Of a DNA stretch of 17,197 nucleotides, positions 1-7,110 are shown piece by piece. Both the position numbers and the translations under genes were made by a program. The notes beneath the pieces were generated by a model that did no database searches, was not told the DNA's origin, and saw nothing but the letters and a program-made list of their open reading frames with translations. Position 1 is the first letter of the stretch. Each line of letters opens with the position of its first letter. Origin of the DNA: a bacterium (GTDB lineage: Bacteria > Patescibacteriota > Gracilibacteria > UM-FILTER-43-11); NCBI GenBank assembly GCA_030426875.1, contig JAUHXI010000007.1, forward strand, positions 1 through 17,197. Reading direction: 5' to 3'.

Positions 1-140
1 TCTCTGAAATGTTTGGTTACGTGGGTGACCTTCGCTCCATGACTCAGGGTCGAGCGGCGTACACCATGCAGTTCTCTCATTATGCCAAAGTGCCAAACAA
101 CGTGGCTGAAAAAATCCGTGAAGAACGAGGAATGGCTTAA
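1..140 (+). CDS. fusA: Elongation factor G, C-terminal end (partial)
   Basis: Only the last 45 codons are present, read from base 3 to the TAA at 138-140. The peptide contains MFGYVGDLRSMTQGRA followed by YTMQFSHYAKVP, the very conserved end of domain V of EF-G. EF-G is the GTPase that moves tRNAs and mRNA through the ribosome after peptide bond formation. The GTPase domain lies outside the window. The gene ends 23 bases before a strong palindromic terminator, so it appears to be the last gene of its transcript. The family is certain. It cannot be told from this fragment whether it is the main EF-G or a paralogue, although the sequence looks like the canonical one. Confidence 0.93.
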   Translation, partial: SEMFGYVGDLRSMTQGRAAYTMQFSHYAKVPNNVAEKIREERGMA

Positions 141-163
141 GCAATCTAATTTGAACTGCAATC

Positions 164-210
164 AACCTCTTAGGAAACAGGCATGCCTGTTTCCTAAGAG
201 GTTTTCTTTT
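164..210 (+). terminator. Rho-independent terminator after fusA
   Basis: Bases 164-203 form an uninterrupted 40-base palindrome centred on gcatgc (181-186). On the plus strand it is followed at once by a T-rich run (ttttcttttta). This is the classic hairpin plus U-tract, placed 23 bases after the fusA stop. The left flank has little A-rich sequence, so it should act mainly on plus-strand transcripts. Confidence 0.88.
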
Positions 211-222
211 TATTCAAAACGC

Positions 223-474
223 TGGAGCACTCTTGCAGAGTGGTTCATATGGTTTTGGGGTTGAAAAAGAATGTTCACACTAAAAAGGAGGGTGTTTTCA
301 AGATTCTCATAGACCCGAATCCAAAACACCGCATTAAAGCCCATTAATAATGGGCAAATCTACTAATCCAAAAGTATATACTTTTTGAAAAACTTACAGA
401 TGAATCGAATCATTGGTGGAGTTGAAGTGATATAACGCCACAAAGATTATGAACCACTCTGCAAGAGTGCTCCA
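223..474. mobile_element. MITE/REP-like element with 27-bp inverted repeats
   Basis: Bases 223-249 and 448-474 are perfect reverse complements (27 bp). Each arm itself contains a small hairpin, CACTCT-tgc-AGAGTG. The similarity continues imperfectly inward (tttgtggcgtt-like against ttttggggtt). The 198-base centre holds no convincing ORF but has three further hairpins: 291-298 with 323-330 (ggtgtttt/aaaacacc), 339-355 (gcccatt/aatgggc) and about 370-385 (aaaagtatatactttt). No target-site duplication is visible next to the arms. Paired repeats each carrying a short hairpin resemble REP/BIME-type or MITE elements mobilised in trans by Y1 (IS200-like) transposases. That assignment is inference; the repeats themselves are read directly. 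Confidence 0.6.
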
Positions 475-486
475 ACCTAGTATGTA

Positions 487-492
487 TATAAT
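487..492 (+). promoter_or_regulatory. Possible -10 box for murB
   Basis: A perfect TATAAT lies 63 bases upstream of the murB ATG, just outside the right arm of the inverted-repeat element. No good -35 hexamer sits at the usual spacing; the sequence there belongs to the repeat arm. The promoter is therefore only possible. Confidence 0.35.
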
Positions 493-554
493 AACACTTT
501 TTAGCAAAATAATCAAGCATCGACAAGGCCCCACTATTTTGCTAGATTGGAGTC

Positions 555-1436
555 ATGAAAATCGATGTACAACAAAATGTTCTCCTCAAGAGCTACAATA
601 CCTTTCGAGTGGGTGGTCCAGTCCGCTTTTTTGCCACTGCAAGCCGCTGGGAAGACATGTATAATCTGCGAGAATTTGCCAAAAAACAAGGGGTTCCCTA
701 CATGGTTTTAGGGGGAGGAAGCAATGTTCTATTTGCTGACGAGGGCTATCCTGGTTTGGTGATTTTGAATCAGATGAATAAAATTCACTTTCAACAAAAC
801 ACGGTGACGACTGAAGGTGGTGTCACCTGGATGAAATTAGTCATGATGGCTGCTGAACAAAATTTAGGGGGCATATCAGGCTTTTGCAATGTACCAGGTA
901 CCATTGGCGGCGCGGTTTATGGCAATGCGGGCATTCCTGATGTGTGCATGAAAGATGTTTTTTTAAATGCCACGATCCTTCCCACAAAAAGTGATAAACC
1001 CATGATTGTGGGTCCTGATTATGCTAATTTCAGTTATCGAAACAGTTATTTTAAACAGACCAAAGACATTATTCTTTCTTGCACCATGCGCTTAGAAGTA
1101 GCTCCTAAAGCCTTCATCAAGCAAATGGTCAATCGCTACATCAAAAGTCGCATCATGAAGCAACCGGCTGGATTGACCTGTGGTAGTTTTTTTAAGAATC
1201 CGGGGACTTTTCCTAGTGCTGGCTGGCTGATTGAACAAGCCGGCTGCAAGGGCATGATGGTGGGCGGCGCACAAATCAGTCAAAAACATGCCAATTTTTT
1301 TATGAATACGGGCGATGCCACGGCCTCAGACATCATCAACTTGGCCCTAAAAGTCCATCAAAAAGTAAAAGATAAATTTGATGTGGAACTGGAGCCAGAA
1401 GTTCAAATTTTACCGAGGAACCCTTTTTACAAGTAA
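555..1436 (+). CDS. murB: UDP-N-acetylenolpyruvoylglucosamine reductase MurB
   Basis: MurB reduces UDP-GlcNAc-enolpyruvate to UDP-MurNAc with NADPH through bound FAD. This is the second committed cytoplasmic step of peptidoglycan synthesis. The 293 residues match the short (type II) MurB length. The FAD-binding part shows NTFRVGG (15-21), GGGSNVLF (53-60) and VPGTIGGAVYGNAG (about 113-126), then FSYRNSYFK (159-167). The C-terminal part has the proton-donor serine in GSFFKNP (S211), HANFFMN (245-251) and the conserved Glu in PEVQIL (E282). The ATG is chosen because NTFRVGG follows at the usual distance; a GGAG at 549-552 is very close to it. The gene stands alone between the inverted-repeat element and a broken gene. 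It appears intact. Confidence 0.95.
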   Translation: MKIDVQQNVLLKSYNTFRVGGPVRFFATASRWEDMYNLREFAKKQGVPYMVLGGGSNVLFADEGYPGLVILNQMNKIHFQQNTVTTEGGVTWMKLVMMAAEQNLGGISGFCNVPGTIGGAVYGNAGIPDVCMKDVFLNATILPTKSDKPMIVGPDYANFSYRNSYFKQTKDIILSCTMRLEVAPKAFIKQMVNRYIKSRIMKQPAGLTCGSFFKNPGTFPSAGWLIEQAGCKGMMVGGAQISQKHANFFMNTGDATASDIINLALKVHQKVKDKFDVELEPEVQILPRNPFYK

Positions 1437-1441
1437 TCCAC

Positions 1442-1966
1442 GGAAGATATAATCATTTTTTTAACCGAAGCAAGGTCAGACGCAATGCTTTTGCATGTGT
1501 CTTAATTGTTTTGAGTGCTATTTTTATCATCACATTACCAGCTCATGAATTGGATGAGCCATATTTGACTAAAATATGTGCATGGTTTGTTGTTATCCTT
1601 ATTACCCCCATGTTGTTTCATAACCTTCTAAGGTCAAGTAAAAACAAACCTGCTGTAATCATTAGTGAGAAAGGTATTTTTCATAATGCCTCCATCATGA
1701 ATCCGGTTTGAATAAAATGGGAGGATATCACGGATTTCAGCATATATAAGATGAGAAAGATAAAAATGCTAAACATACATGTTAGGGATCCAGATGCCAT
1801 CATTCGTAAACACAACTGGTTAAAGAGGATGATACTCAGGTTGAATCAACTTGGCCCATCTGGAACTGTTTTTATACCAGAAAATTTCTTAGACTATGAT
1901 TTTCAAAAAATGTATAAAAAAATGATTGAGTTTTGGGAGGAGTCAAAAAAAAGAAAAAATAAATGA
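1442..1966 (+). pseudogene. Broken STM3941-like membrane protein gene
   Basis: One reading frame is shared by two stretches separated only by a TGA at 1709-1711. The first holds two hydrophobic segments, about CVLIVLSAIFIITL and ICAWFVVILITPMLF, then PAVIISEKGIFHNAS. The second continues directly with IKWEDITDFSIYKM, then a charged tail ending at TGA 1964-1966. This order (two membrane segments, a 'xxxIxxxGIxDxSS...VGxIxWEDI' region, 'xIHVxDPxxxI') resembles the small STM3941-family proteins as I recall them. In that family a Gly commonly precedes the hydrophobic-W-E/D-I stretch, so the TGA probably replaces GGA. No ATG, GTG or TTG precedes the first likely family residues (RYNHFFNRSK, about 1445); the frame is open back to 1382 inside murB. 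A missing start plus a nonsense codon suggests decay. Family assignment is moderate. Confidence 0.6.
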
Positions 1967-1968
1967 AG

Positions 1969-3087
1969 CTATACTGCATCTTCAATCAGTTCAAATCGAA
2001 TTTTATTGGCTCCATTTTCAAATTTTAATGTACCGTAATAATCGTCGCTTTTAAAAACACTAAAATAACCTCGGAATTTTACTGATGCAAATGTGGTTAA
2101 ATCATACACTTCGGCAACATAATGATCGGCAATGGGGCCGCTGATATTTTGCTGAACTGAGTGGTAAACTCTTTTGTCATTGATCCAGATTTTGTCTTTA
2201 AATAAGAGGGAATTTTCATCAAAACTAGCGACTATTTTAGTGCTTTTATCTTTTAGATCATAAGAATACAACACGTCTTTAGAGTCAGTGGCCGCATACA
2301 AAATCAACTCCTGGTGTTCAGGATCAAAATCACCCGCAAAATGTAGAATTGGATCAATATTTACCGCCAATTGTTCAGGAGGGCTTTCATACTCCAGGTT
2401 TTTCATGTAAAGATTGGCCACCCCATTTTCATTCAAATCATAAAATAATCTACCATCTTCTACGGTAGCGAAAAATAGTGGAACCTTAAAATTTTCCTCA
2501 ACAAAATTTACACTTTTTACAATTTCTCTTTGTTGACTTTCGGTGTTGTAAAGCACAATTTTAGACTGCTTAGCCTCTATGTCATGATGAATCCAGCTGA
2601 TATAATTTCCATCGACGCTCACCAAGGTAAAAAACAAGCCTAGTTCATCGTAGGTAATTTCATTTGAGATTTCAGTGGTCTTGTTAGTGGTTATATCATG
2701 ATAAGAGATTTTTATTATGTTTTCATCTTTTAAAATCGTTGTCCACACTAGCTTTCCGTCACCAATGTCATATTCATTAATAATACCATTCTCACCTTTG
2801 ATTTCATCTAAAACTTGGATGACTTCCATCGATTCAGTGTCATATTCCACTAGTTCTGAGTATGTTTTTGTATAATCTTGATTGATAAAAAACACGTGCT
2901 TTGTTTCCTCAAAATACGCATCATCAACCATGACACTTGAGGGCAACTTCTCTTCTTCAGCTTCAAACAGGATATCAACTACAACTTCTCCTTCAATCAA
3001 GTCCGTAGGCGCTTTATGTTGGCAACTTACTAGCACCATAAAAAATAGCAACAGTAATAAAGTTTGATTTAGGGGCTTTATTCTCAT
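1969..3087 (-). CDS. Lipoprotein with beta-propeller-like repeats
   Basis: The 372-residue product begins with a lipoprotein signal: a charged start, a leucine-rich core (residues 9-19) and the lipobox LVSC with the lipidated Cys at 22. It should be exported and membrane-anchored. The rest is beta-rich and repeats a loose unit of about 45-50 residues of the type 'dG..i.w......i..YD..t.....i', for example YHDITTNKTTEI, LYNTESQQREIV and YSYDLKDKSTKI. This resembles TolB- or DPP IV-type propeller blades. No catalytic triad or ligand site is recognised, so no function is assigned. The stop lies 2 bases from the end of the convergent broken gene, with no terminator visible between them. It is 48 bases downstream of ppa on the same strand and may be co-transcribed with it. 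The start has no Shine-Dalgarno site. Confidence 0.7.
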   Translation of the reverse strand: MRIKPLNQTLLLLLFFMVLVSCQHKAPTDLIEGEVVVDILFEAEEEKLPSSVMVDDAYFEETKHVFFINQDYTKTYSELVEYDTESMEVIQVLDEIKGENGIINEYDIGDGKLVWTTILKDENIIKISYHDITTNKTTEISNEITYDELGLFFTLVSVDGNYISWIHHDIEAKQSKIVLYNTESQQREIVKSVNFVEENFKVPLFFATVEDGRLFYDLNENGVANLYMKNLEYESPPEQLAVNIDPILHFAGDFDPEHQELILYAATDSKDVLYSYDLKDKSTKIVASFDENSLLFKDKIWINDKRVYHSVQQNISGPIADHYVAEVYDLTTFASVKFRGYFSVFKSDDYYGTLKFENGANKIRFELIEDAV

Positions 3088-3135
3088 TTATTTTTATGCC
3101 ATTGAGCGCGTTATAAATATAGGCTTTAACCATGC

Positions 3136-3666
3136 CTATTGAAATTTACCTTTGTAATCCTCAATGCTCTTCTTCACAATTTCCAGAGCCTTCTCTTTGC
3201 CATAAAAACCCTCCACAGAAACCTCCTTATTTTCCAACTTTTTATAATCTTCAAAGAAGTTTTCAATTTCTTTTAAAAGATGAGGAGGCATCTGATCCAA
3301 ATCTTCAATGTGATTGACGGTAACATCATCAGCCGCTACAGCAATAATTTTGTCATCTTTTTCACCACCATCCACCATTTGCATCACACCAATCACCTTG
3401 GCATTTAGAAGACACATGGGAGCCAAATCAATTTCTGAAAGAATAAGAATATCCAAGGGGTCCTTATCGTCGCAATACGTTTGAGGGATAAACCCATAGT
3501 TAGCTGGATAGCGCATGGATGAAAAAAGGACACGGTCTAGAACAAGCATTCCAGACTCTTTATCCAATTCATATTTGGCTCGACTACCCCTCGGGATTTC
3601 GATGATGGATTGAACAACTTCTGGTGCCCTGTCGCCAATACTGACGTCGTGCCATGGGTGTTTCAT
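3136..3666 (-). CDS. ppa: Inorganic pyrophosphatase (family I, soluble)
   Basis: This enzyme hydrolyses pyrophosphate to two phosphates, pulling nucleic-acid, protein and sugar-nucleotide synthesis forward. The 176 residues match the bacterial family I length. The metal-binding signature DKDPLD (67-72) is intact. Other expected active-site residues are seen: E23 in IIEIPRGS, K31 and E33 in AKYELD, R45, the Asp pair in EKDDK (104-105) and the YK pair (141-142) in FEDYKKLE. Translation starts at an ATG with no Shine-Dalgarno site. The leader reads ATTTTTGAATC just before the ATG, similar to the leaders of the two upstream minus-strand genes. It is cytoplasmic, probably a homohexamer by family, and appears intact. 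Confidence 0.96.
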   Translation of the reverse strand: MKHPWHDVSIGDRAPEVVQSIIEIPRGSRAKYELDKESGMLVLDRVLFSSMRYPANYGFIPQTYCDDKDPLDILILSEIDLAPMCLLNAKVIGVMQMVDGGEKDDKIIAVAADDVTVNHIEDLDQMPPHLLKEIENFFEDYKKLENKEVSVEGFYGKEKALEIVKKSIEDYKGKFQ

Positions 3667-3774
3667 GATTCAAAAATGTTAGGAGCAATGGTTTTATTTT
3701 AAGGGGAAGTGGAGTTGGGAGCAAGTGGATATTCTTAAAATTTTGTAGGGCATAAATTAAGGAATTTTGAATTT

Positions 3775-3812
3775 CTCCTGTAGAGACGCGATGAATCGCG
3801 TCTCTACAGGAG
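3775..3812. repeat. GTAGAGACG-type palindrome after the patatin gene
   Basis: Two 18-base arms (3775-3792 and 3795-3812) are perfect reverse complements around a 2-base loop. The core reads tagagacgcgat and atcgcgtctcta. It starts 6 bases past the patatin stop and could fold in its transcript. It lacks a following U-run on the minus strand, so it is not a standard intrinsic terminator. A relative lies at 4695-4720. Confidence 0.75.
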
Positions 3813-3817
3813 GGGAA

Positions 3818-4660
3818 TCACTGCATCATCGCCTTCAATTGTGGCATTATTTTCTTTCCGGCTTTGTAGCCTTCTTCGATCAGCTTTTTAGCTTTATGAA
3901 AATCAAACAAACTTGCCGAACTCAGGTTTAAACTAAGGAGTAAATCAGCTGGATCGGTCATTAGATTTTTTTCAGTCACGGTTTTTTGCATTAAAAAAAC
4001 CGCTCCTTCAATCACATCGATCATATTGGGGTATTCTGGCCTGAGCCACTGGCCAAGTCTCCATTTTTTCTCGGGAGTGTGGCGACTTCTTTTCACTTGT
4101 TTTTCTTTGATGTATTCTTGGCTTAAATCAACAGCAATCACTATATCTGCGCCCATTTTACGCACGGCGCTAATAGGTAAGGGATTAAGGATTCCCCCAT
4201 CGACCAAGTGGTGTTTTTTATGTTTAATGGGCATAAAAATGCCTGGCAAACTGATGCTGGCACGGATTGCATCAGCGATATTTCCTTTATCAAGCCTGAC
4301 TTCTTCTCCGGAATTGAGATCGGTGGCAATAGCCATGCAAGGAATCTGGCAGTCTTTAAACTTTTTGTCTTGGATGAGCCGGTTGATTAGTCTATGAACT
4401 TTTTTACCTTTAAACATCCCATTTTTCATCACGGCGGGGTCAAATTGACGGAGCACATCACTCCATTTGACTTCGGACAAGAGATTTTCGAGGTCTTGCA
4501 GGTGACCGGCTGCATAGATACCACCCACTAAGGCTCCCATACTGGTTCCGGCAATACAGTGGATGGAAATATTAGCCTCTTCCAAAGCTTTAATCACGCC
4601 AATGTGAGCACAGCCGCGAGCTCCCCCACCCCCCAATGCTAGGCCAATTTTTTGATTCAA
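3818..4660 (-). CDS. Patatin-like phospholipase (RssA type)
   Basis: This is a 280-residue patatin-fold serine acyl hydrolase, the group that includes bacterial RssA/YlbK-like proteins acting on lipid acyl esters. All hallmarks are present in order: the oxyanion-hole loop GGGGARG (10-16), the nucleophile elbow GTSMG with Ser40, and DGG (Asp154-Gly156) completing the Ser-Asp dyad. ASISLPGIF (134-142) is also typical. No signal peptide is seen, so it is probably cytoplasmic or on the inner face of the membrane. The start is TTG (4658-4660); an in-frame TAA lies two codons upstream, leaving little choice. The stop is TGA. Palindromic repeats lie just beyond both ends. The natural substrate cannot be read from sequence. 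Confidence 0.88.
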   Translation of the reverse strand: MNQKIGLALGGGGARGCAHIGVIKALEEANISIHCIAGTSMGALVGGIYAAGHLQDLENLLSEVKWSDVLRQFDPAVMKNGMFKGKKVHRLINRLIQDKKFKDCQIPCMAIATDLNSGEEVRLDKGNIADAIRASISLPGIFMPIKHKKHHLVDGGILNPLPISAVRKMGADIVIAVDLSQEYIKEKQVKRSRHTPEKKWRLGQWLRPEYPNMIDVIEGAVFLMQKTVTEKNLMTDPADLLLSLNLSSASLFDFHKAKKLIEEGYKAGKKIMPQLKAMMQ

Positions 4661-4694
4661 AATTTAAATTCGATCAATTATTTTATAATATAGA

Positions 4695-4720
4695 TAGAGA
4701 CCCAAAATTTTGCGTCTCTA
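4695..4720. repeat. Second GTAGAGAC-type palindrome, overlapping a stop codon
   Basis: The outer arms tagagac (4695-4701) and gtctcta (4714-4720) pair perfectly around a centre containing the self-complementary aaaatttt. The arms match the core of the palindrome at 3775-3812. The TAG stop of the glycosyltransferase gene (bases 4718-4720 on the plus strand) lies inside the right arm. Confidence 0.6.
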
Positions 4721-5812
4721 CATCTTAAATTTCCCCCATTTTTCCTCCACATACCCTTTTATTTTCTCTTTAAAAATCTCAATATCAAACTGCTCAGCGT
4801 GCTTTCGGATAAAAGCAGGGTCGAATGTCATGCGATTGAACGTACGAACCACTTCTTTCAAATTATCTACGGTTTGCTCAGTGAAAAAAAGCCCCGTTTT
4901 TCCTTCAATCATGGTGTCTCGACTGCCCCCTTTATGAAATGCGATCACGGGTCGTCCACTAGCCATGGCTTCGAGCGGTACGATGCCAGCATCTTCCATT
5001 TGAGGGAACATAAACCCTCGGCAATTGGCGTAAAGGGATTTGAGCTCATCGTCCTCTACATATCCCAAAACGTCGACATGCGGTTTGGCCATTTTTCGGA
5101 GTTTTTCTAGATCTGGTCCGGTTCCTGCGATTTTAAGAGGGAGGCCTAATTCGTTGAAGGTTTCAACCAACAAATCAAATTTTTTGTAAGGAATTAGCCG
5201 CCCTGCCGCAAAATAGAAATCGTTGCTAGGGCTTTCAATGGGCTTGAAGCGGTCTGCTCGAACAGGGGGGTAAAGCACATCTGCATCCCGCTGGTAATGC
5301 TCTTTAATTTTGCTGGCGATATAAGTTGAATTTCCGATGTACTGATCCACACGTTGGGCTGCTGCATGGTCCCAGCGACGAATTTTTTTCATCTGTCGAC
5401 GGATGGTGCCATGTAAGATACGGGGAAATTTTTGAAGACGACCCTCAAAATCCCAGGTTTCCCAGGCGTAACGCATGGGAGTATGACAGTAGCTAATATG
5501 GAGGGTGCTAGGCTTGGTGATGACTCCTTTGCTGACACTATGACAACTGGAAAGCACTACATCAAACGCATCCAAGTCCAGCATTTCTATCGCAGTGGGC
5601 ATCAATCCAAGCATCCACTGGTGCTTGACGCCTGGAATTTTATTGAGATAGGTCGTTCGCACATCCTTAAGACTCCCGAGTTCTCTCATTTTTTCGGGGG
5701 TGTACATGGTGGTGTAAATGGGCGCATCTGGGTAGATGTCATGAAAGGCAGAAATAACACTTTCAGCTCCCCCATAGTTAGTCATCCAGTCGGCGACAAT
5801 GGCGATTTTCAT
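4718..5812 (-). CDS. Family 4 glycosyltransferase (GT-B fold)
   Basis: The 364-residue protein is a retaining GT-B glycosyltransferase of the GT4 type, likely adding a sugar from a nucleotide donor to a cell-envelope polysaccharide or lipid carrier. The N-terminal acceptor domain starts with MKIAIVADW and has the GGAES loop (14-18). HTPMRYAW (110-117) is typical of WbaZ-like mannosyltransferases. The donor domain shows GRLIPYKK (204-211, with Arg205 and Lys210) and the EX7E motif EDAGIVPLE (Glu273 and Glu281). No membrane segment is evident, so it probably works on the inner face of the membrane. No other sugar-pathway genes adjoin it, so the sugar is unknown. The TAG stop comes from a palindromic repeat. 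A nested inverted repeat lies in its upstream region. Confidence 0.92.
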   Translation of the reverse strand: MKIAIVADWMTNYGGAESVISAFHDIYPDAPIYTTMYTPEKMRELGSLKDVRTTYLNKIPGVKHQWMLGLMPTAIEMLDLDAFDVVLSSCHSVSKGVITKPSTLHISYCHTPMRYAWETWDFEGRLQKFPRILHGTIRRQMKKIRRWDHAAAQRVDQYIGNSTYIASKIKEHYQRDADVLYPPVRADRFKPIESPSNDFYFAAGRLIPYKKFDLLVETFNELGLPLKIAGTGPDLEKLRKMAKPHVDVLGYVEDDELKSLYANCRGFMFPQMEDAGIVPLEAMASGRPVIAFHKGGSRDTMIEGKTGLFFTEQTVDNLKEVVRTFNRMTFDPAFIRKHAEQFDIEIFKEKIKGYVEEKWGKFKM

Positions 5813-5836
5813 TCAAAAATTTAATCAATGGTACTG

Positions 5837-5893
5837 AGCAAGGTTGAAGCATTTATGGCTAAATTCAAACCTTAAATGTTTGAATCCCTTGCT
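5837..5893. repeat. Nested inverted repeat upstream of the glycosyltransferase
   Basis: An inner perfect stem, attcaaac (5863-5870) with gtttgaat (5878-5885), is enclosed by a second one, agcaagg (5837-5843) with ccttgct (5887-5893). It lies between the Fic stop and the glycosyltransferase start, 25 bases upstream of the latter. It may be a 5' leader structure, an operator or a transcript end. No U-run follows on the minus strand. Confidence 0.45.
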
Positions 5894-5968
5894 AAAACCA
5901 CCTTCATTCTAACGCAAAAAGTTATCATTAGGCAATGTGAGCAGCCGTGAATCCATGAGCTAAGAGAG

Positions 5969-6874
5969 TCATTTGAGTTTATAAAGCTCAGCATTGGTTT
6001 TTTTAACTTGTTTTAAAAAGTGTTTGTGGAGTTTTTTATACCGCCCCTCTTGAGCCTGCTCGATAGCAGCGCAATGCTCTTGATGGTTTTCGCTGAAAAA
6101 AATAACGGGGGGATAGTTGAATTTATACAAAATTGCGTTGAGCAAGAGTCTGCCAACGCGTCCATTGCCATCTGCAAAAGGATGAATGAATTCGAATCGG
6201 GTGTAAAATCTTAATGCTAACTCAGGGGGATAGATGGTTTTCTTTTTTAGCTCATTGCTTAGCCAGCTCATTAGGTCTTTCATGGCACTAGGAACTTGCC
6301 TATGATCAACGGTAAGATGATTGCCGACAATATTATTTTCTTTTTTCCATTGGCCAGCGATCATGGGGTCTAAATCGTCTAAAAGCAAGGTATGAAGGTG
6401 TTTGACGCTCTTCATGTTCCATTTCATTTCTGAAGAAGTGATGTGGTTGAAGGCCATGAATGAGTTAAAAATTTCTCGTTGAGTTTTGGTTTTGGGTTTT
6501 CGAATGCGGGAGTGGCTGAAGTCCAGGATTTGTTTTTTGGTGGTTTTGGAACCTTCGGAACGATTGGAGTGGTACGTAAAAAGAAGGGCTAATCTTTTGT
6601 AAAAATGATCGTGTAATTTTTTGGAAAGGTCATGTTTGAGTACGATGTAAAAATAATGAAGCTTTTCAAGAGTTTCGATTCGACCGTATTTGAATTTTTC
6701 TTTGATGTCAGCAGGGATTTTTTGCGCTTCTTTTTCGCCAATGGTTTGAAAAAAGTCAATGAGTTGCTGAGGTAGATCTAATGGCAAATAAGGCCCCAAA
6801 TTTTTGGAATATTTTTTATATTGAAGGTAGTAATAAGCCTTTCCTTTGATAACTTTTCTGGCGATGTATTTCAT
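5969..6874 (-). CDS. Fic-domain protein (probable AMPylase, class II)
   Basis: Fic proteins transfer AMP (or another phosphate-containing group) from a nucleotide to a hydroxyl on a target protein. This one has 301 residues. The active-site motif HPFADGNGR (231-239) is complete, with catalytic His231 and the anion-binding and metal residues. Upstream lies SNRSEG (103-108), which fits the inhibitory (S/T)xxxE(G/N) helix. Its position before the Fic core makes this class II, meaning self-inhibited with no separate antitoxin needed. AGQWKKENNIVG (173-184) matches the conserved 'aG.~R...v.i.g' stretch. The first 30 residues (KGKAYYYLQY...LGPYLP) resemble the N-terminal beta-hairpin seen in many archaeal and CPR Fic proteins. 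The stop is TGA. The surrounding DNA becomes strongly AT-rich upstream, compatible with acquisition by transfer. The target is unknown. Confidence 0.9.
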   Translation of the reverse strand: MKYIARKVIKGKAYYYLQYKKYSKNLGPYLPLDLPQQLIDFFQTIGEKEAQKIPADIKEKFKYGRIETLEKLHYFYIVLKHDLSKKLHDHFYKRLALLFTYHSNRSEGSKTTKKQILDFSHSRIRKPKTKTQREIFNSFMAFNHITSSEMKWNMKSVKHLHTLLLDDLDPMIAGQWKKENNIVGNHLTVDHRQVPSAMKDLMSWLSNELKKKTIYPPELALRFYTRFEFIHPFADGNGRVGRLLLNAILYKFNYPPVIFFSENHQEHCAAIEQAQEGRYKKLHKHFLKQVKKTNAELYKLK

Positions 6875-7110
6875 CTAAATCAGTTAACTTTTTTTAAAGC
6901 ATTTTGTATTATTTAGTCTAACTTATTTTTAGACAAAAATCAAATTATTTGTTTATTTAAAGCCTAAAATTTAAATAAAATTGTTAACTTATTTTTTATT
7001 ATTTTACTTATAATTAGTTATCATTTTTTATTATTATTTCATATAAATTATATTAAATTTTTTCATTTTCTATGCTTGTAATTAGGAATAAAAATGAACT
7101 TTGATGGACG
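6875..7110. other. AT-rich intergenic stretch upstream of the Fic gene
   Basis: This 236-base stretch is almost entirely A and T between about 6890 and 7085, far more so than the genes on either side. No ORF or RNA gene is recognised. An imperfectly extended inverted repeat, gtctaa (6916-6921) with ttagac (6929-6934), lies 40-60 bases upstream of the Fic start and could be an operator. The heptamer gttaact occurs twice, near 6885 and 6983. Confidence 0.5.

Noticed and set aside
82..264. 60-codon plus-strand ORF over the fusA end and terminator
   Set aside because: It overlaps the fusA C-terminus in another frame and runs through the terminator palindrome and a repeat arm; no protein-like features.
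1709..1711. UGA read as glycine throughout the window (code 25)
   Set aside because: TGA is the natural end of the patatin and Fic genes and of the corrected giant protein; reading through would add unrelated tails. Only one gene shows an in-frame TGA.
3775..3812. Palindrome as a standard Rho-independent terminator
   Set aside because: The stem is excellent, but no U-run follows on the minus strand, and a related copy exists nearby, so a repeat is the better call.
4026..4397. 123-codon plus-strand ORF opposite the patatin gene
   Set aside because: Antisense shadow of a gene with all catalytic motifs intact.
5432..5824. 130-codon plus-strand ORF opposite the glycosyltransferase
   Set aside because: Antisense shadow; the minus-strand frame carries full GT4 motifs.
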